The notes beneath the pieces were generated by a model. The model made no database searches. It was not told the origin of the DNA and saw only the letters and a program-made list of their open reading frames with translations. A stretch of 64,000 bases of DNA from Oerskovia sp042887685. GTDB taxonomy: Bacteria; Actinomycetota; Actinomycetes; Actinomycetales; Cellulomonadaceae. The translations under genes and the position numbers were made by a program. Of the stretch, positions 18,086-26,505 are shown piece by piece; the stretch's first letter is position 1; each line of letters starts with the position of its first letter. Where the stretch lies: assembly GCF_042887685.1 (NCBI RefSeq), contig NZ_JBHVOS010000008.1, positions 98,154 to 162,153 of the forward strand. The letters run 5' to 3'.

Positions 18086-18112
18086 TCGTGCGTCGTGGAC
18101 GGCGCCCGGTCC

Positions 18113-20641
18113 TCAGCGCACCCCGAGCACGAACGGGTAGACCGCCGTGGCGCCCGCCTGGCGCAGCAGACGCGCGGCGACCGTGAGGGTCCACCCCGAG
18201 TCCGTGTAGTCGTCGACCAGGAGGATGCGGCGCCCCGCGAGCCCGGCCAGCGCAGGCCCCGAGAGCTCGAGCCGGAGGCGTTCGACGACCCCCGCCAGCC
18301 GCATGGCCGAGTTCACGTCGTGGCGGCCCGGCTGCTCGCGGCCCGGCACGGGACCGACCGACCCGACGAGCGGGCGGTCGAGGTAGCGCGCGAGCCCGCC
18401 GGCGAGGTGCTGGACGAGGTGGGGGCGAGTGGCCGACCGGACGGACACGACGCCGTCGAGCAGGAGCCGGCGCACGGGTGCCGGCTCGTCGGTCGCCGCG
18501 TCGCCCTCGTCGGGCGCCCCGGCTACGCCGGCGCCGTCGGTGGAAGGGGCCGCGTACAGCGCGTCCCACTCGTCGAGCACGCGCGCAGCCGCGCGACGCA
18601 GCGCGACGGGGGTCTCGCCGTCGGGCACACCGGGGGCGAACAGCTCACGCAGCGGACCCGACCAGCCCAGCCCGTCGAGGCGCGCGACGGCGCGCCCCGG
18701 GGAAGCGAGCTCCTCGGGGGACAGGCGGCCCTTGAGGTCGAGCCCCATCCGGTCGAGGCCCGTGGGCCACTGGCGGCGGGCCACGACCTCGACGCCCGGT
18801 CGGTCCATGTCGGCGCGGGCCGCGGACACGGCCTCGGCGTCCGGAGCCGCGGGCAGGTCGACGCCGCCGCAGCGGTCGCACCGCCCGCACGTCCAGCCGG
18901 GCTCGAGCTCGGGGTCGTCGAGCGTCGCGCGCAGGAACGCCATGCGGCAGCCTGTCGTGGCCTCGTAGTCGATCATGGAGCGCTGCTCGGCGAGCCGGGT
19001 CTGCTCGACGCGCGCGTAGCGGTCGGCGTCGTAGACCCACGGCTGCCCGGTCGAGACCCAGCCGCCCTTGACGCGGCGCACCGCGCCGTCGACGTCGAGG
19101 ACCTTGAGCATGGTCTCCAGTCGCGACCGCTTGAGGTCGACCTGCGTCTCGAGGGCCGCGACCGACTGGGTGCCACCGCCCGCCTCGAGGGCCGCGAGGG
19201 TCTCGCGGACCTGGCGCTCGGCGGGGAACGCGAGCGAGCCGAAGTACTCCCAGATGCGCCGGTCCTCCTCGCCCGGCAGGAGCACCACGACCGCGCTGTC
19301 GACGCCACGTCCCGCACGGCCGACCTGCTGGTAGTACGCGATGGGCGAGGACGGCGCGCCGAGGTGCACGACGAACGCGAGGTCCGGCTTGTCGAAGCCC
19401 ATGCCGAGCGCCGAGGTCGCGATGAGCGCCTTGACGCGGTTCTCCTTGAGGTCCGCCTCGAGCTGCTCGCGCTCGGTCGTGTCGGTCTGCCCCGTGTACG
19501 CGGCCACGGCCAGGCCCGTCGCACGGAGCTGGCTCGCGACCTGCTCGGCGGCCGAGACGGTGAGGCAGTAGACGATCCCCGAGCCGTCGACGTCCTGGAG
19601 GGTCTCCGCGAGCCACGCGATGCGGCTCGGCTGGTCGGGCAGGTTCAGGACGGCCAGGTGCAAGGACTCGCGGTCCAGGCCGCCGCGCAGCACGAGCACG
19701 TCCTCGCGCGGGGCGCCGGGCGCACCGCCGGCGGTGCCCGGGGCGCCCGCGCCGACCGACGCCCCCGTGACCCCGAGCTGCTCGGCGACGTCAGCGGTGA
19801 CGCGCTCGTTCGCGGTCGCGGTCGTGGCGAGCACGGGGATACCCGGGGGCAGGTCCGCGAGCAGGGTGCGGATGCGCCGGTAGTCGGGCCGGAAGTCGTG
19901 GCCCCAGTCGGAGATGCAGTGCGCCTCGTCGATCACGACGAGGCCCGCGTCGGCCGCGAGCCGGGGGAGCACCTCGTCGCGGAAGCCGGGGTTGTTGAGC
20001 CGCTCGGGCGAGCAGAGCAGGACGTCGACCTCGCCCGCGGCGATCGCGGCGTGCACCTCGTCCCACTCGGTCATGTTCGAGGAGTTGATGGTCACGGCGC
20101 GGATCCCGGCGCGGGCCGCGGCCGAGATCTGGTCGCGCATCAGGGCGAGCAGCGGCGAGACGATGACCGTGGGGCCCGCGCCGCGCGAGCGCAGCAGCGA
20201 GGTCGCGACGAAGTAGACCGCGGACTTGCCCCAGCCGGTCCGCTGGACCACGAGGGCCCGACGGCGGAACGCGACCAGGGCCTCGATCGCGAGCCACTGG
20301 TCGTCGCGCAGCGCCGCGTCCTCCCGGCCGACCAGCTTGCGGAGCGCGGTCTCGGCCTCCTCGCGCAGGTCCTTGCCCTCGAGGAGGCCGCGGAGCATCG
20401 CGACCTTGGCGAGGCGCGCGGCGTCGGCGGCGGAGGCGCCCGACGCTGCGTCGACCGGCGCGTCGGCCGCCGCGGCCGAAGGAGCCGGGGCAGCGGCGGG
20501 GGCAGCGGACCGGCGAGCCGCAGGTGCCCCGGCGTCGTCGGGGACCGGGGGCTCGTCGTAGAGGTCGGCAGGGGGCTCCGACGCAAAGTCGGGAGGGAGG
20601 TCGGCGTACGGGTCGTGCTGGTCACGGGGGAACGAGGTCAC
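18113..20641 (-). CDS. recQ: RecQ-family DNA helicase with C-terminal phosphoribosyltransferase-like motif
   Basis: 3'-5' superfamily 2 helicase of 842 residues. After an alanine/proline-rich lead (1-75) come a Walker A variant RTGWGKSA (134-141), DEAH (238-241) in DEAHCISDWGHDFRPDYRR, the second RecA lobe with ATSALGMGFDKPD and motif VI QVGRAGR (439-445), and a zinc site with Cys565, 585, 588 and 591. The last 60 residues contain ILLVDDYTDSG (806-816), a PRPP-loop-like pattern of type I phosphoribosyltransferases. GTG start. It is separated from adh by a strong hairpin. Confidence 0.92.
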   Translation of the reverse strand: MTSFPRDQHDPYADLPPDFASEPPADLYDEPPVPDDAGAPAARRSAAPAAAPAPSAAAADAPVDAASGASAADAARLAKVAMLRGLLEGKDLREEAETALRKLVGREDAALRDDQWLAIEALVAFRRRALVVQRTGWGKSAVYFVATSLLRSRGAGPTVIVSPLLALMRDQISAAARAGIRAVTINSSNMTEWDEVHAAIAAGEVDVLLCSPERLNNPGFRDEVLPRLAADAGLVVIDEAHCISDWGHDFRPDYRRIRTLLADLPPGIPVLATTATANERVTADVAEQLGVTGASVGAGAPGTAGGAPGAPREDVLVLRGGLDRESLHLAVLNLPDQPSRIAWLAETLQDVDGSGIVYCLTVSAAEQVASQLRATGLAVAAYTGQTDTTEREQLEADLKENRVKALIATSALGMGFDKPDLAFVVHLGAPSSPIAYYQQVGRAGRGVDSAVVVLLPGEEDRRIWEYFGSLAFPAERQVRETLAALEAGGGTQSVAALETQVDLKRSRLETMLKVLDVDGAVRRVKGGWVSTGQPWVYDADRYARVEQTRLAEQRSMIDYEATTGCRMAFLRATLDDPELEPGWTCGRCDRCGGVDLPAAPDAEAVSAARADMDRPGVEVVARRQWPTGLDRMGLDLKGRLSPEELASPGRAVARLDGLGWSGPLRELFAPGVPDGETPVALRRAAARVLDEWDALYAAPSTDGAGVAGAPDEGDAATDEPAPVRRLLLDGVVSVRSATRPHLVQHLAGGLARYLDRPLVGSVGPVPGREQPGRHDVNSAMRLAGVVERLRLELSGPALAGLAGRRILLVDDYTDSGWTLTVAARLLRQAGATAVYPFVLGVR

Positions 20642-20691
20642 CCAGCGATCGTAGGCGCTGGGTGGGACAGCGCGCGGTCGTGCACAGGCGA

Positions 20692-20733
20692 GGCCCGGCG
20701 CGTCCGACGGTGGTCCGTCGGGCGCGCCGGGCC
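20692..20733 (-). terminator. Terminator after adh
   Basis: A 19-bp stem with a single G-T pair (20692-20710 with 20715-20733) and a four-base TGGT loop, in the 134-bp gap between the adh stop and the recQ start. Confidence 0.75.
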
Positions 20734-20775
20734 CTCAGCGGTGCGCAGGGGCGGGCCGGCCCCCTCAGGGGCACG

Positions 20776-21807
20776 TCAGGAGCGCATGTCCATGACCACG
20801 CGCCCGTCGATCGCGCCCCGCTCCATCTCGCCGAAGATGTCGTTGACGTCGCTCAGCGGCCGGACGGTGTACGTCGGGGAGACCTTGCCCCGGGCGAAGA
20901 AGTCCAGGGCCTCGGCCATGTCCTTGCGGGTCCCGACGATCGAGCCGCGGACCGTCAGACCGAAGAGCACCGTCGTGAAGATGTCGAGCGGGAACTTCTC
21001 GGGGGGCAGACCCACGAGCGACACGGTGCCCCCGCGGCGCAGCGCACCGACGGCCTGGGGGAACGCGTGCGCGTTGACGGCCGTCACGAGCGCGCCGTGG
21101 ACGCCGCCCCCGGTCTTCTCCTGGATCTCGGCCGCGGCGTCGGCCGAGGTGGCCGCGTTGACCGTGACCTCGGCGCCGTGCTTGCGGGCCAGGGCGAGCT
21201 TGTCGTCGTCGACGTCGACCGCGGCGACGCGGCGGCCCATGGCCACGGCGTACTGGACGGCGATGTGCCCGAGGCCGCCGATGCCGGAGATCAGGACCCA
21301 CTCGCCGGGCTGGGTGTCGGTCTGCTTGAGGCCCTTGTAGACAGTGACGCCCGCGCACAGGATCGGCCCGACCGCGGAGTCCTCGACCCCCTCGGGGATG
21401 ATCGGGGCGTAGCGCGAGTCGACGAGCATGTACTGGCCGAACGAGCCGTCGACCGAGTAGCCGCCGTTCTTCTGGTTCGGGCAGAGGGTCTCCCAGCCGG
21501 TCTCGCAGTACTCGCACTCGCCGCACGCGCTCCAGAGCCAGGCGTTGCCGACCTTGTCGCCGACCGCGACGCGCGTGACCTGGTCGCCGACGGCCACGAC
21601 GGTGCCGACGCCCTCGTGGCCGGGCACGAACGGCGGGGACGGCTTGACCGGCCAGTCGCCGTGGGCGGCGTGCAGGTCGGTGTGACACACGCCGGTGTAG
21701 TCGACCTTGACGAGCGCTTCGAGGGGTCCGGGGGTGGGGACCTCGACGTCGTCGATCGTGAGGGGTGCGGCGAACGTGTGGACGACGGCTGCCTTCATGG
21801 TGCTCAT
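20776..21807 (-). CDS. Zinc-dependent alcohol dehydrogenase, AdhP-like
   Basis: 343 residues of the medium-chain dehydrogenase family, oxidising primary alcohols with NAD. Catalytic zinc ligands are seen in GVCHTDLHAAHGDW and PGHEGVGTVV, four structural-zinc cysteines in CGECEYCETGWETLC, and the NAD fold in SGIGGLGHIAVQYA. ATG 21807 is chosen for GGAGGAGAGTC just upstream. A second ATG lies nine bases in. Best match in style is AdhP/AdhA (ethanol/acetaldehyde). It stands alone with its own terminator. Confidence 0.93.
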   Translation of the reverse strand: MSTMKAAVVHTFAAPLTIDDVEVPTPGPLEALVKVDYTGVCHTDLHAAHGDWPVKPSPPFVPGHEGVGTVVAVGDQVTRVAVGDKVGNAWLWSACGECEYCETGWETLCPNQKNGGYSVDGSFGQYMLVDSRYAPIIPEGVEDSAVGPILCAGVTVYKGLKQTDTQPGEWVLISGIGGLGHIAVQYAVAMGRRVAAVDVDDDKLALARKHGAEVTVNAATSADAAAEIQEKTGGGVHGALVTAVNAHAFPQAVGALRRGGTVSLVGLPPEKFPLDIFTTVLFGLTVRGSIVGTRKDMAEALDFFARGKVSPTYTVRPLSDVNDIFGEMERGAIDGRVVMDMRS

Positions 21808-22001
21808 GACTCTCCTCCAGGAGCGGACACCCGTGGTGGGTCGAGCCGTCGACTGGCGCGTCAGGCGCGACGGGACGCGCTGCGCGTCCGACGATGTCCG
21901 GCTCCTCGACCGTATCCGAGCGTGTCGGTGGGTGCGCGGCGAGGGCCGGTCGGGACCGTACGGCGGGGCGCGAAGATCCTCACCCGACGCGTCCGTGCAG
22001 G

Positions 22002-22517
22002 TCAGGCCTTCTTCCGCGACCGTCCCGACGCCCGACGGCGCTCGACCACGAGCGCCAGCAGCGCACCGACGAGCGCCACCCACTCGGCCACCGCGGCCGT
22101 GACCTGCTGGACGCCGCCGACGGTCTCGTTGACGCTGAAGAAGCCAACCGTCGTCGACAGGTAGAACGCGCCCAGCGTCGCGACGGAGAACCCGATCGCC
22201 CCCAGGAGCGGCAGCCAGTGCCGCCACACCAGGACGAGGAGCCCGAGCGCGAAACCCGCCACCGCGTTGAGGAGGAACAGCGGCCCGACGACCTCGATGT
22301 CCTGGTAGCCCTGGACGTAGAGGAACAGGTGCACGTCCGCCGACAGCAGCAGACCCGCGGCCGTCACGCCGCGCAGCAGCCACGCGCCGCGGGGCAGCGG
22401 CGGGGGCGTCGGAGGAGTGCCCGACGCCGGGGAGCGCCCGGTCGTCGAGCCGGCAGGGACGGTCTGGCCGGTCTGGCCGGTCCGGCCGTCGGTGGGAGGA
22501 GGGTCGGACGCGTCCAT
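22002..22517 (-). CDS. Four-segment membrane protein, function unknown
   Basis: 171 residues: a hydrophilic proline/threonine-rich lead (1-45), then four hydrophobic stretches (roughly 47-70, 78-98, 103-125, 135-158) and a basic end RRRASGRSRKKA. I do not recognise the family. ATG 22517 is preceded by GGAGCACCTC. It is divergent from the Rieske lipoprotein gene, with a short palindrome between them, so the pair may share control. Confidence 0.7.
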   Translation of the reverse strand: MDASDPPPTDGRTGQTGQTVPAGSTTGRSPASGTPPTPPPLPRGAWLLRGVTAAGLLLSADVHLFLYVQGYQDIEVVGPLFLLNAVAGFALGLLVLVWRHWLPLLGAIGFSVATLGAFYLSTTVGFFSVNETVGGVQQVTAAVAEWVALVGALLALVVERRRASGRSRKKA

Positions 22518-22624
22518 GAGGTGCTCCGAGTGCTCTGGCGCAGGTGTGCTGCGCGCCCCGGCACGCACGGGGCGCGCGTGCCGTGCGGGCGGCGTCTCGC
22601 TCGCGCGCGGCACCGGGCCCGATG

Positions 22625-22636
22625 CTTCAATTGAAG
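22625..22636. promoter_or_regulatory. 12-bp palindrome between divergent genes, possible operator
   Basis: CTTCAATTGAAG is a perfect palindrome in the 155-bp divergent gap. AT-rich dyads centred on AATT are typical of MarR-type sites. No MarR gene is in view, so the binder is unknown. Confidence 0.45.
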
Positions 22637-22672
22637 GACCGATCGACCCGGAACGCACGGCGGAGGGTGACC

Positions 22673-23194
22673 ATGAGGACCTCGACCACGCAGGTGACCC
22701 AGACCCAGACCCAGACCCCAGCACCGGCACGGGCAGCGGCCCCCGCCCACGACCTCCTCTCGCGGCGCTCGCTCCTCGTGTCGGCGGGCACCGGTGCGGG
22801 CGCGCTGGTCCTCGCGGCGTGCTCGGGCGGCGGCGGAGGTGGCGGGACAGCGGGGACCACGGGCGGGGGCGGGGCGACGAGCGGGACGAGCGCGGCGCCG
22901 TCGGGCACCGTGGTCACCGCCACGGGCGACGTACCCGTGGGCGGCGCGGTCTCGGTCCAGGTCGACGGTGCCCCCTACCTCGTGACCCAGCCCGAGGAGG
23001 GGACGTTCGAGGCCTTCAGCGCGATCTGCACGCACCAGGGCTGCACGGTCGCCCCGGGCGACGGCGAGCTCGACTGCCCGTGCCACGGGTCCCGCTTCGA
23101 CCTGAGCACGGGCGACGTGCTCGGCGGCCCGGCCCCCTCACCGCTGCCGCGCCTCGCCGTCACGGTCAGCGGGACCGACGTCGTCACCGCCTGA
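22673..23194 (+). CDS. Rieske [2Fe-2S] lipoprotein
   Basis: 173 residues. The N-terminus has a twin-arginine-like SRRSLLVSAG and a lipobox ending LAAC (Cys50), so it is probably exported folded and lipid-anchored. A glycine/serine linker (51-78) leads to a Rieske domain with CTHQGC (119-124) and CPCHGSRF (135-142), giving the two Cys and two His cluster ligands. Such small Rieske proteins act as single-electron carriers. The partner is not identified. The start has GGAGGGTGACC upstream. Confidence 0.88.
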   Translation: MRTSTTQVTQTQTQTPAPARAAAPAHDLLSRRSLLVSAGTGAGALVLAACSGGGGGGGTAGTTGGGGATSGTSAAPSGTVVTATGDVPVGGAVSVQVDGAPYLVTQPEEGTFEAFSAICTHQGCTVAPGDGELDCPCHGSRFDLSTGDVLGGPAPSPLPRLAVTVSGTDVVTA

Positions 23195-23306
23195 CGCGCC
23201 CCGGCCCGGGCGTGACGCTCCGTCGGGCGGCCGCCGGGGCAGCCCGCCGCGGGCAGGCTCACCGCCCGCCTGCCGGACGTCCACCGCTCCCGCACGAACC
23301 GCTTCG

Positions 23307-23312
23307 TAGACT
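23307..23312 (+). promoter_or_regulatory. hisC -10 box, leaderless arrangement
   Basis: TAGACT ends six bases before GTG 23319. It gives hisC-hisB-X-hisH a promoter separate from hisD. Confidence 0.5.
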
Positions 23313-23318
23313 GTCCTG

Positions 23319-24545
23319 GTGACCACTCCACTCCTCGAGTCCCCGGACGGCGCACCCCAGGCGGGTGCCTCCCTCTCGCAGCCCCGCGCGCACGCCGCCT
23401 CCGAGGTGCACCTGCCGGTGCGGGCCGAGCACGCGGGGATCGAGCCGTACGGGGCGCCGCAGCTCGACGTCCCCGTCCTGCTCAACGTCAACGAGAACCC
23501 CTACGCGCCCTCGGCCGAGGTCGTCGCGACCATCGCCGCCGACGTCGCCGCGGCCGCCGCGACCCTCAACCGCTACCCGGACCGCGACTTCCTGGGGCTG
23601 CGCCAGGACCTCGCCGACTACCTCGCGGGCGAGTCGGGCGTGCGCGTGGACCCCGAGCAGCTCTGGGCCGCGAACGGGTCGAACGAGATCATGCTCCACC
23701 TGCTCCAGGCCTTCGGCGGACCGGGCCGCACCGCGCTGTCCTTCGCACCCACCTACTCGATGTACCCCGAGTACGCGCGCGACACCTCGACCGCCTGGGT
23801 CACCGGGCGCCGCGAGGAGGACTTCACGCTCGACGCCGACGCCGCCCGCGCGGCGATCGCCGAGCACGCGCCGTCCGTGATCCTCCTGGCCAGCCCCAAC
23901 AACCCGACCGGCACGGCCCTGTCGCGAGAGGTCGTCGAGGCCGTGTGCGAGGCGGCGCTCGCGGTCACGCCGCGCGGCGCCGAGCCCGGCACCTCCGCGG
24001 TCGTCGTGGTCGACGAGGCGTACGGCGAGTTCCGGCGCGCCGGGGTCCCCTCGGCCCTCGAGCTGCTCGAGCGCTACCCGAACCTCGCGGTCACGCGCAC
24101 CATGTCCAAGGCGTTCGCGCTGGCCGGCGCCCGCGTGGGCTACCTCGCCGCCGACCGCCCGCTCGTGGACGCGCTGCGCGTCGTCCGCCTGCCGTACCAC
24201 CTGTCCGCCGCGACGCAGGCCGTCGCGCGCGCGGCGCTCAAGCACTCGGCGTCGCTGCTGGCCCAGGTCGACGACCTGCGGGCCGAGCGCGACGCCACGG
24301 TGGCCTGGCTGCGTGCCCAGCGCCCGGCCGCCCTGGGCGGCGAGCCCCTGCAGGTCGCCGACTCCGACGCGAACTTCGTCCTGTTCGGCACCTTCCCGGA
24401 CCGCCACGCGATCTGGCAGGGCCTGTTGGATCGAGGCGTCCTCATCCGGGAGACTGGTCCCGACGGATGGCTGCGGGTGTCGATCGGCACGCCGCACGAG
24501 ATGACGGCGTTCAAGAACGCCCTGGTGGAGGTGGCAGGACTGTGA
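23319..24545 (+). CDS. hisC: HisC, histidinol-phosphate aminotransferase
   Basis: PLP enzyme exchanging the amino group between glutamate and imidazole acetol phosphate. The 408 residues show NENPYAPS (N-terminal substrate region), NRYPD, ASPNNPTGT, VVDEAYGEF and the PLP lysine in TMSKAFALAGARVGY (Lys264). A 40-residue N-terminal extension is longer than the E. coli enzyme. GTGA overlap with hisB indicates coupling. Confidence 0.95.
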   Translation: MTTPLLESPDGAPQAGASLSQPRAHAASEVHLPVRAEHAGIEPYGAPQLDVPVLLNVNENPYAPSAEVVATIAADVAAAAATLNRYPDRDFLGLRQDLADYLAGESGVRVDPEQLWAANGSNEIMLHLLQAFGGPGRTALSFAPTYSMYPEYARDTSTAWVTGRREEDFTLDADAARAAIAEHAPSVILLASPNNPTGTALSREVVEAVCEAALAVTPRGAEPGTSAVVVVDEAYGEFRRAGVPSALELLERYPNLAVTRTMSKAFALAGARVGYLAADRPLVDALRVVRLPYHLSAATQAVARAALKHSASLLAQVDDLRAERDATVAWLRAQRPAALGGEPLQVADSDANFVLFGTFPDRHAIWQGLLDRGVLIRETGPDGWLRVSIGTPHEMTAFKNALVEVAGL

Positions 24546-25141
24546 AGCGCACCGCGCGCATCGAGCGCGCGACGTCGGAGTCGAGCGTCCTCGTCGAGCT
24601 GGACCTCGACGGGACCGGGAAGACGGACATCTCGACGACCGTCCCGTTCTACGACCACATGCTGACGGCCCTCGGCAAGCACTCGCTCATCGACCTCACG
24701 GTCAAGGCCACGGGTGACACGCACATCGACGCGCACCACACCGTCGAGGACGTCGCGATCACGATCGGCGAGGCGCTCAGGATCGCGCTGGGCGACAAGG
24801 CCGGGATCTCGCGCTTCGGCGACGCCATGGTCCCGCTCGACGAGGCGCTCGCGCTCGCGGTCGTCGACGTGTCGGGCCGCCCGTACCTCGTGCACGAGGG
24901 CGAGCCCGCGGGCCAGGAGTACCACCTCATCGGTGGACACTTCACGGGGTCGCTCACGCGCCACGTGCTCGAGTCGATCGCGCACCACGCGGCCATCTGC
25001 ATCCACGTGCGCGTGCTCTCGGGCCGCGACCCCCACCACATCGTGGAGGCGCAGTTCAAGGCGCTCGCCCGCGCGCTGCGCTTCGCCGTGGCGCCCGACG
25101 CCCGGGTCGACGGCATCCCGTCGACCAAGGGCGCCCTGTGA
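24542..25141 (+). CDS. hisB: HisB, imidazoleglycerol-phosphate dehydratase
   Basis: 199 residues, the single-function dehydratase (no phosphatase domain). The metal-binding motifs DAHHTVEDVAI and SIAHHAAICIHV are both present, as is FYDHMLTALGKHS. GTG 24542 overlaps the hisC stop, and the stop overlaps the next GTG. Confidence 0.96.
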   Translation: MKRTARIERATSESSVLVELDLDGTGKTDISTTVPFYDHMLTALGKHSLIDLTVKATGDTHIDAHHTVEDVAITIGEALRIALGDKAGISRFGDAMVPLDEALALAVVDVSGRPYLVHEGEPAGQEYHLIGGHFTGSLTRHVLESIAHHAAICIHVRVLSGRDPHHIVEAQFKALARALRFAVAPDARVDGIPSTKGAL

Positions 25142-25746
25142 CCTCCGAGCCGACCACCCCCGCTCAGCCCGACGGGCCTGAGCACGGCGATCACCCCCGC
25201 GACCCGCGGACGACCGAGACGGACGACATGACCACCCCGCAGAACCCCGCCGACGAGCCCGAGCTGGACCTGGAGATCCCGGACGACATCTCGAGCCTGC
25301 TCACCCCGTCCTCCGACCCCGAGGTCGCCGTCCTCGTGACCCAGATCGCGGGCGCCGAGCCGCTCGCGGCGGCGTGCTCGATCGCGCAGATCGAGGTCGA
25401 CGCCGTCCCCACGGGCATCGGTGCGCTCGCCGTCCTGCGCGACCTGACGGGCGACGCCCCGCAGCGGGCGGCGGCCGCCATCTCGACGCTCGTCAAGGGC
25501 GTGCCCCTGATCCTCCTCACGCGTCGTGGCGAGCAGCTCACCGCGGTGCGCTGGGAGGACGGCGTCGAGGGCGACACGCTCGCCCCCGGCCTGGTGCTCG
25601 GCGGCGCCCCCGAGGAGCTCGAGGACCTCGTGACCGGCCAGACGACCGTCGCGGACCTCCAGGGCGTCGTCCCCAGCGCGGACATCTCGCGCTGGAAGGC
25701 CATGCGCCTGCTCACGGCCTCTGCCCGCAAGGCGCGCAAGAAGTGA
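25138..25746 (+). CDS. Conserved protein of unknown function inside the his operon
   Basis: 202 residues: an acidic, proline-rich lead (1-45), then an alpha/beta-looking core (about 60-190, for example PEVAVLVTQIAGAEPLAAA and ISTLVKGVPLILLTRRGEQL) ending in a lysine-rich tail. No catalytic motif is recognised. It overlaps hisB by GTGA and hisH by GTGA, so it is translated with the his enzymes. ATG 25228 is an alternative start that would drop 30 disordered residues. A role in histidine synthesis is inference from position only. Confidence 0.8.
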   Translation: MTSEPTTPAQPDGPEHGDHPRDPRTTETDDMTTPQNPADEPELDLEIPDDISSLLTPSSDPEVAVLVTQIAGAEPLAAACSIAQIEVDAVPTGIGALAVLRDLTGDAPQRAAAAISTLVKGVPLILLTRRGEQLTAVRWEDGVEGDTLAPGLVLGGAPEELEDLVTGQTTVADLQGVVPSADISRWKAMRLLTASARKARKK

Positions 25747-26390
25747 GCGAGGGCCCCTCGGTCGTCGTCCTCGACTACGGCTTCGGCAACGTCCGCTCGG
25801 CGGTGCGCGCGCTCGAGCGCGTCGGTGCACGGGTCGAGCTGACCGCCGACCGCGCACGCGCGTCGGAGGCCGACGGCCTGGTCGTGCCCGGCGTCGGGGC
25901 CTTCGCGGCCGTCATGGCGGGGCTCAAGGCCGTGCGCGGCGACCAGATCGTCGAGCGCCGCCTCGCGGGCGGTCGTCCCGTGCTCGGGATCTGCGTCGGC
26001 ATGCAGGTCATGTTCGACGAGGGCGACGAGCACGGCACTCTCACCGAGGGCCTCGGCGAGTGGCCGGGCACCGTCGACCGGCTCGAGGCGCCCGTGGTCC
26101 CGCACATGGGGTGGGACACGGTCGAGGTGCCCGAGGGCTCGGTGCTGTTCGACGGCATCGCCGACGAGCGCTTCTACTTCGTGCACTCCTACGCGGCCCG
26201 TCACTTCTCGCTCGGTGTCGACGAGCCCGTGGGTGCGGCGTTCCGCGCCCCGCTCGTCACGTGGTCCGACCACGGCGGCCGGTTCGTCGCGGCCGTCGAG
26301 AACGGTCCGCTCTCCGCGACGCAGTTCCACCCGGAGAAGTCCGGCGACGCCGGTGCCCGCCTCCTGGAGAACTGGGTCCGTTCGCTCTGA
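25743..26390 (+). CDS. hisH: HisH, glutaminase subunit of imidazole glycerol phosphate synthase
   Basis: 215 residues of the class I glutamine amidotransferase fold. The nucleophile Cys84 is in GICVGMQ, and His196 and Glu198 are in FHPEKSG. It feeds ammonia to HisF, which is not in this window. GTG start overlapping the preceding gene. Confidence 0.96.
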   Translation: MSEGPSVVVLDYGFGNVRSAVRALERVGARVELTADRARASEADGLVVPGVGAFAAVMAGLKAVRGDQIVERRLAGGRPVLGICVGMQVMFDEGDEHGTLTEGLGEWPGTVDRLEAPVVPHMGWDTVEVPEGSVLFDGIADERFYFVHSYAARHFSLGVDEPVGAAFRAPLVTWSDHGGRFVAAVENGPLSATQFHPEKSGDAGARLLENWVRSL

Positions 26391-26398
26391 TACCCGTC

Positions 26399-26420
26399 CG
26401 GGCGGGGCCCGCCCCGCCCG
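26399..26420 (+). terminator. Hairpin between hisH and priA
   Basis: A perfect 10-bp stem (CGGGCGGGGC with GCCCCGCCCG) around two bases, nine bases past the hisH stop. Confidence 0.6.
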
Positions 26421-26505
26421 CTGCTCGACCGTTCCATCGCGTCACCCGGCGTCCGCGCCCCGCGCTCGCGCCCACCCACTCGTGAATCCTCGGAAGGACC
26501 ACCTC

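Noticed and set aside
18095..21340. Open frame of over 1000 codons on the plus strand
   Set aside because: Antisense to recQ and adh, whose motifs are intact on the minus strand.
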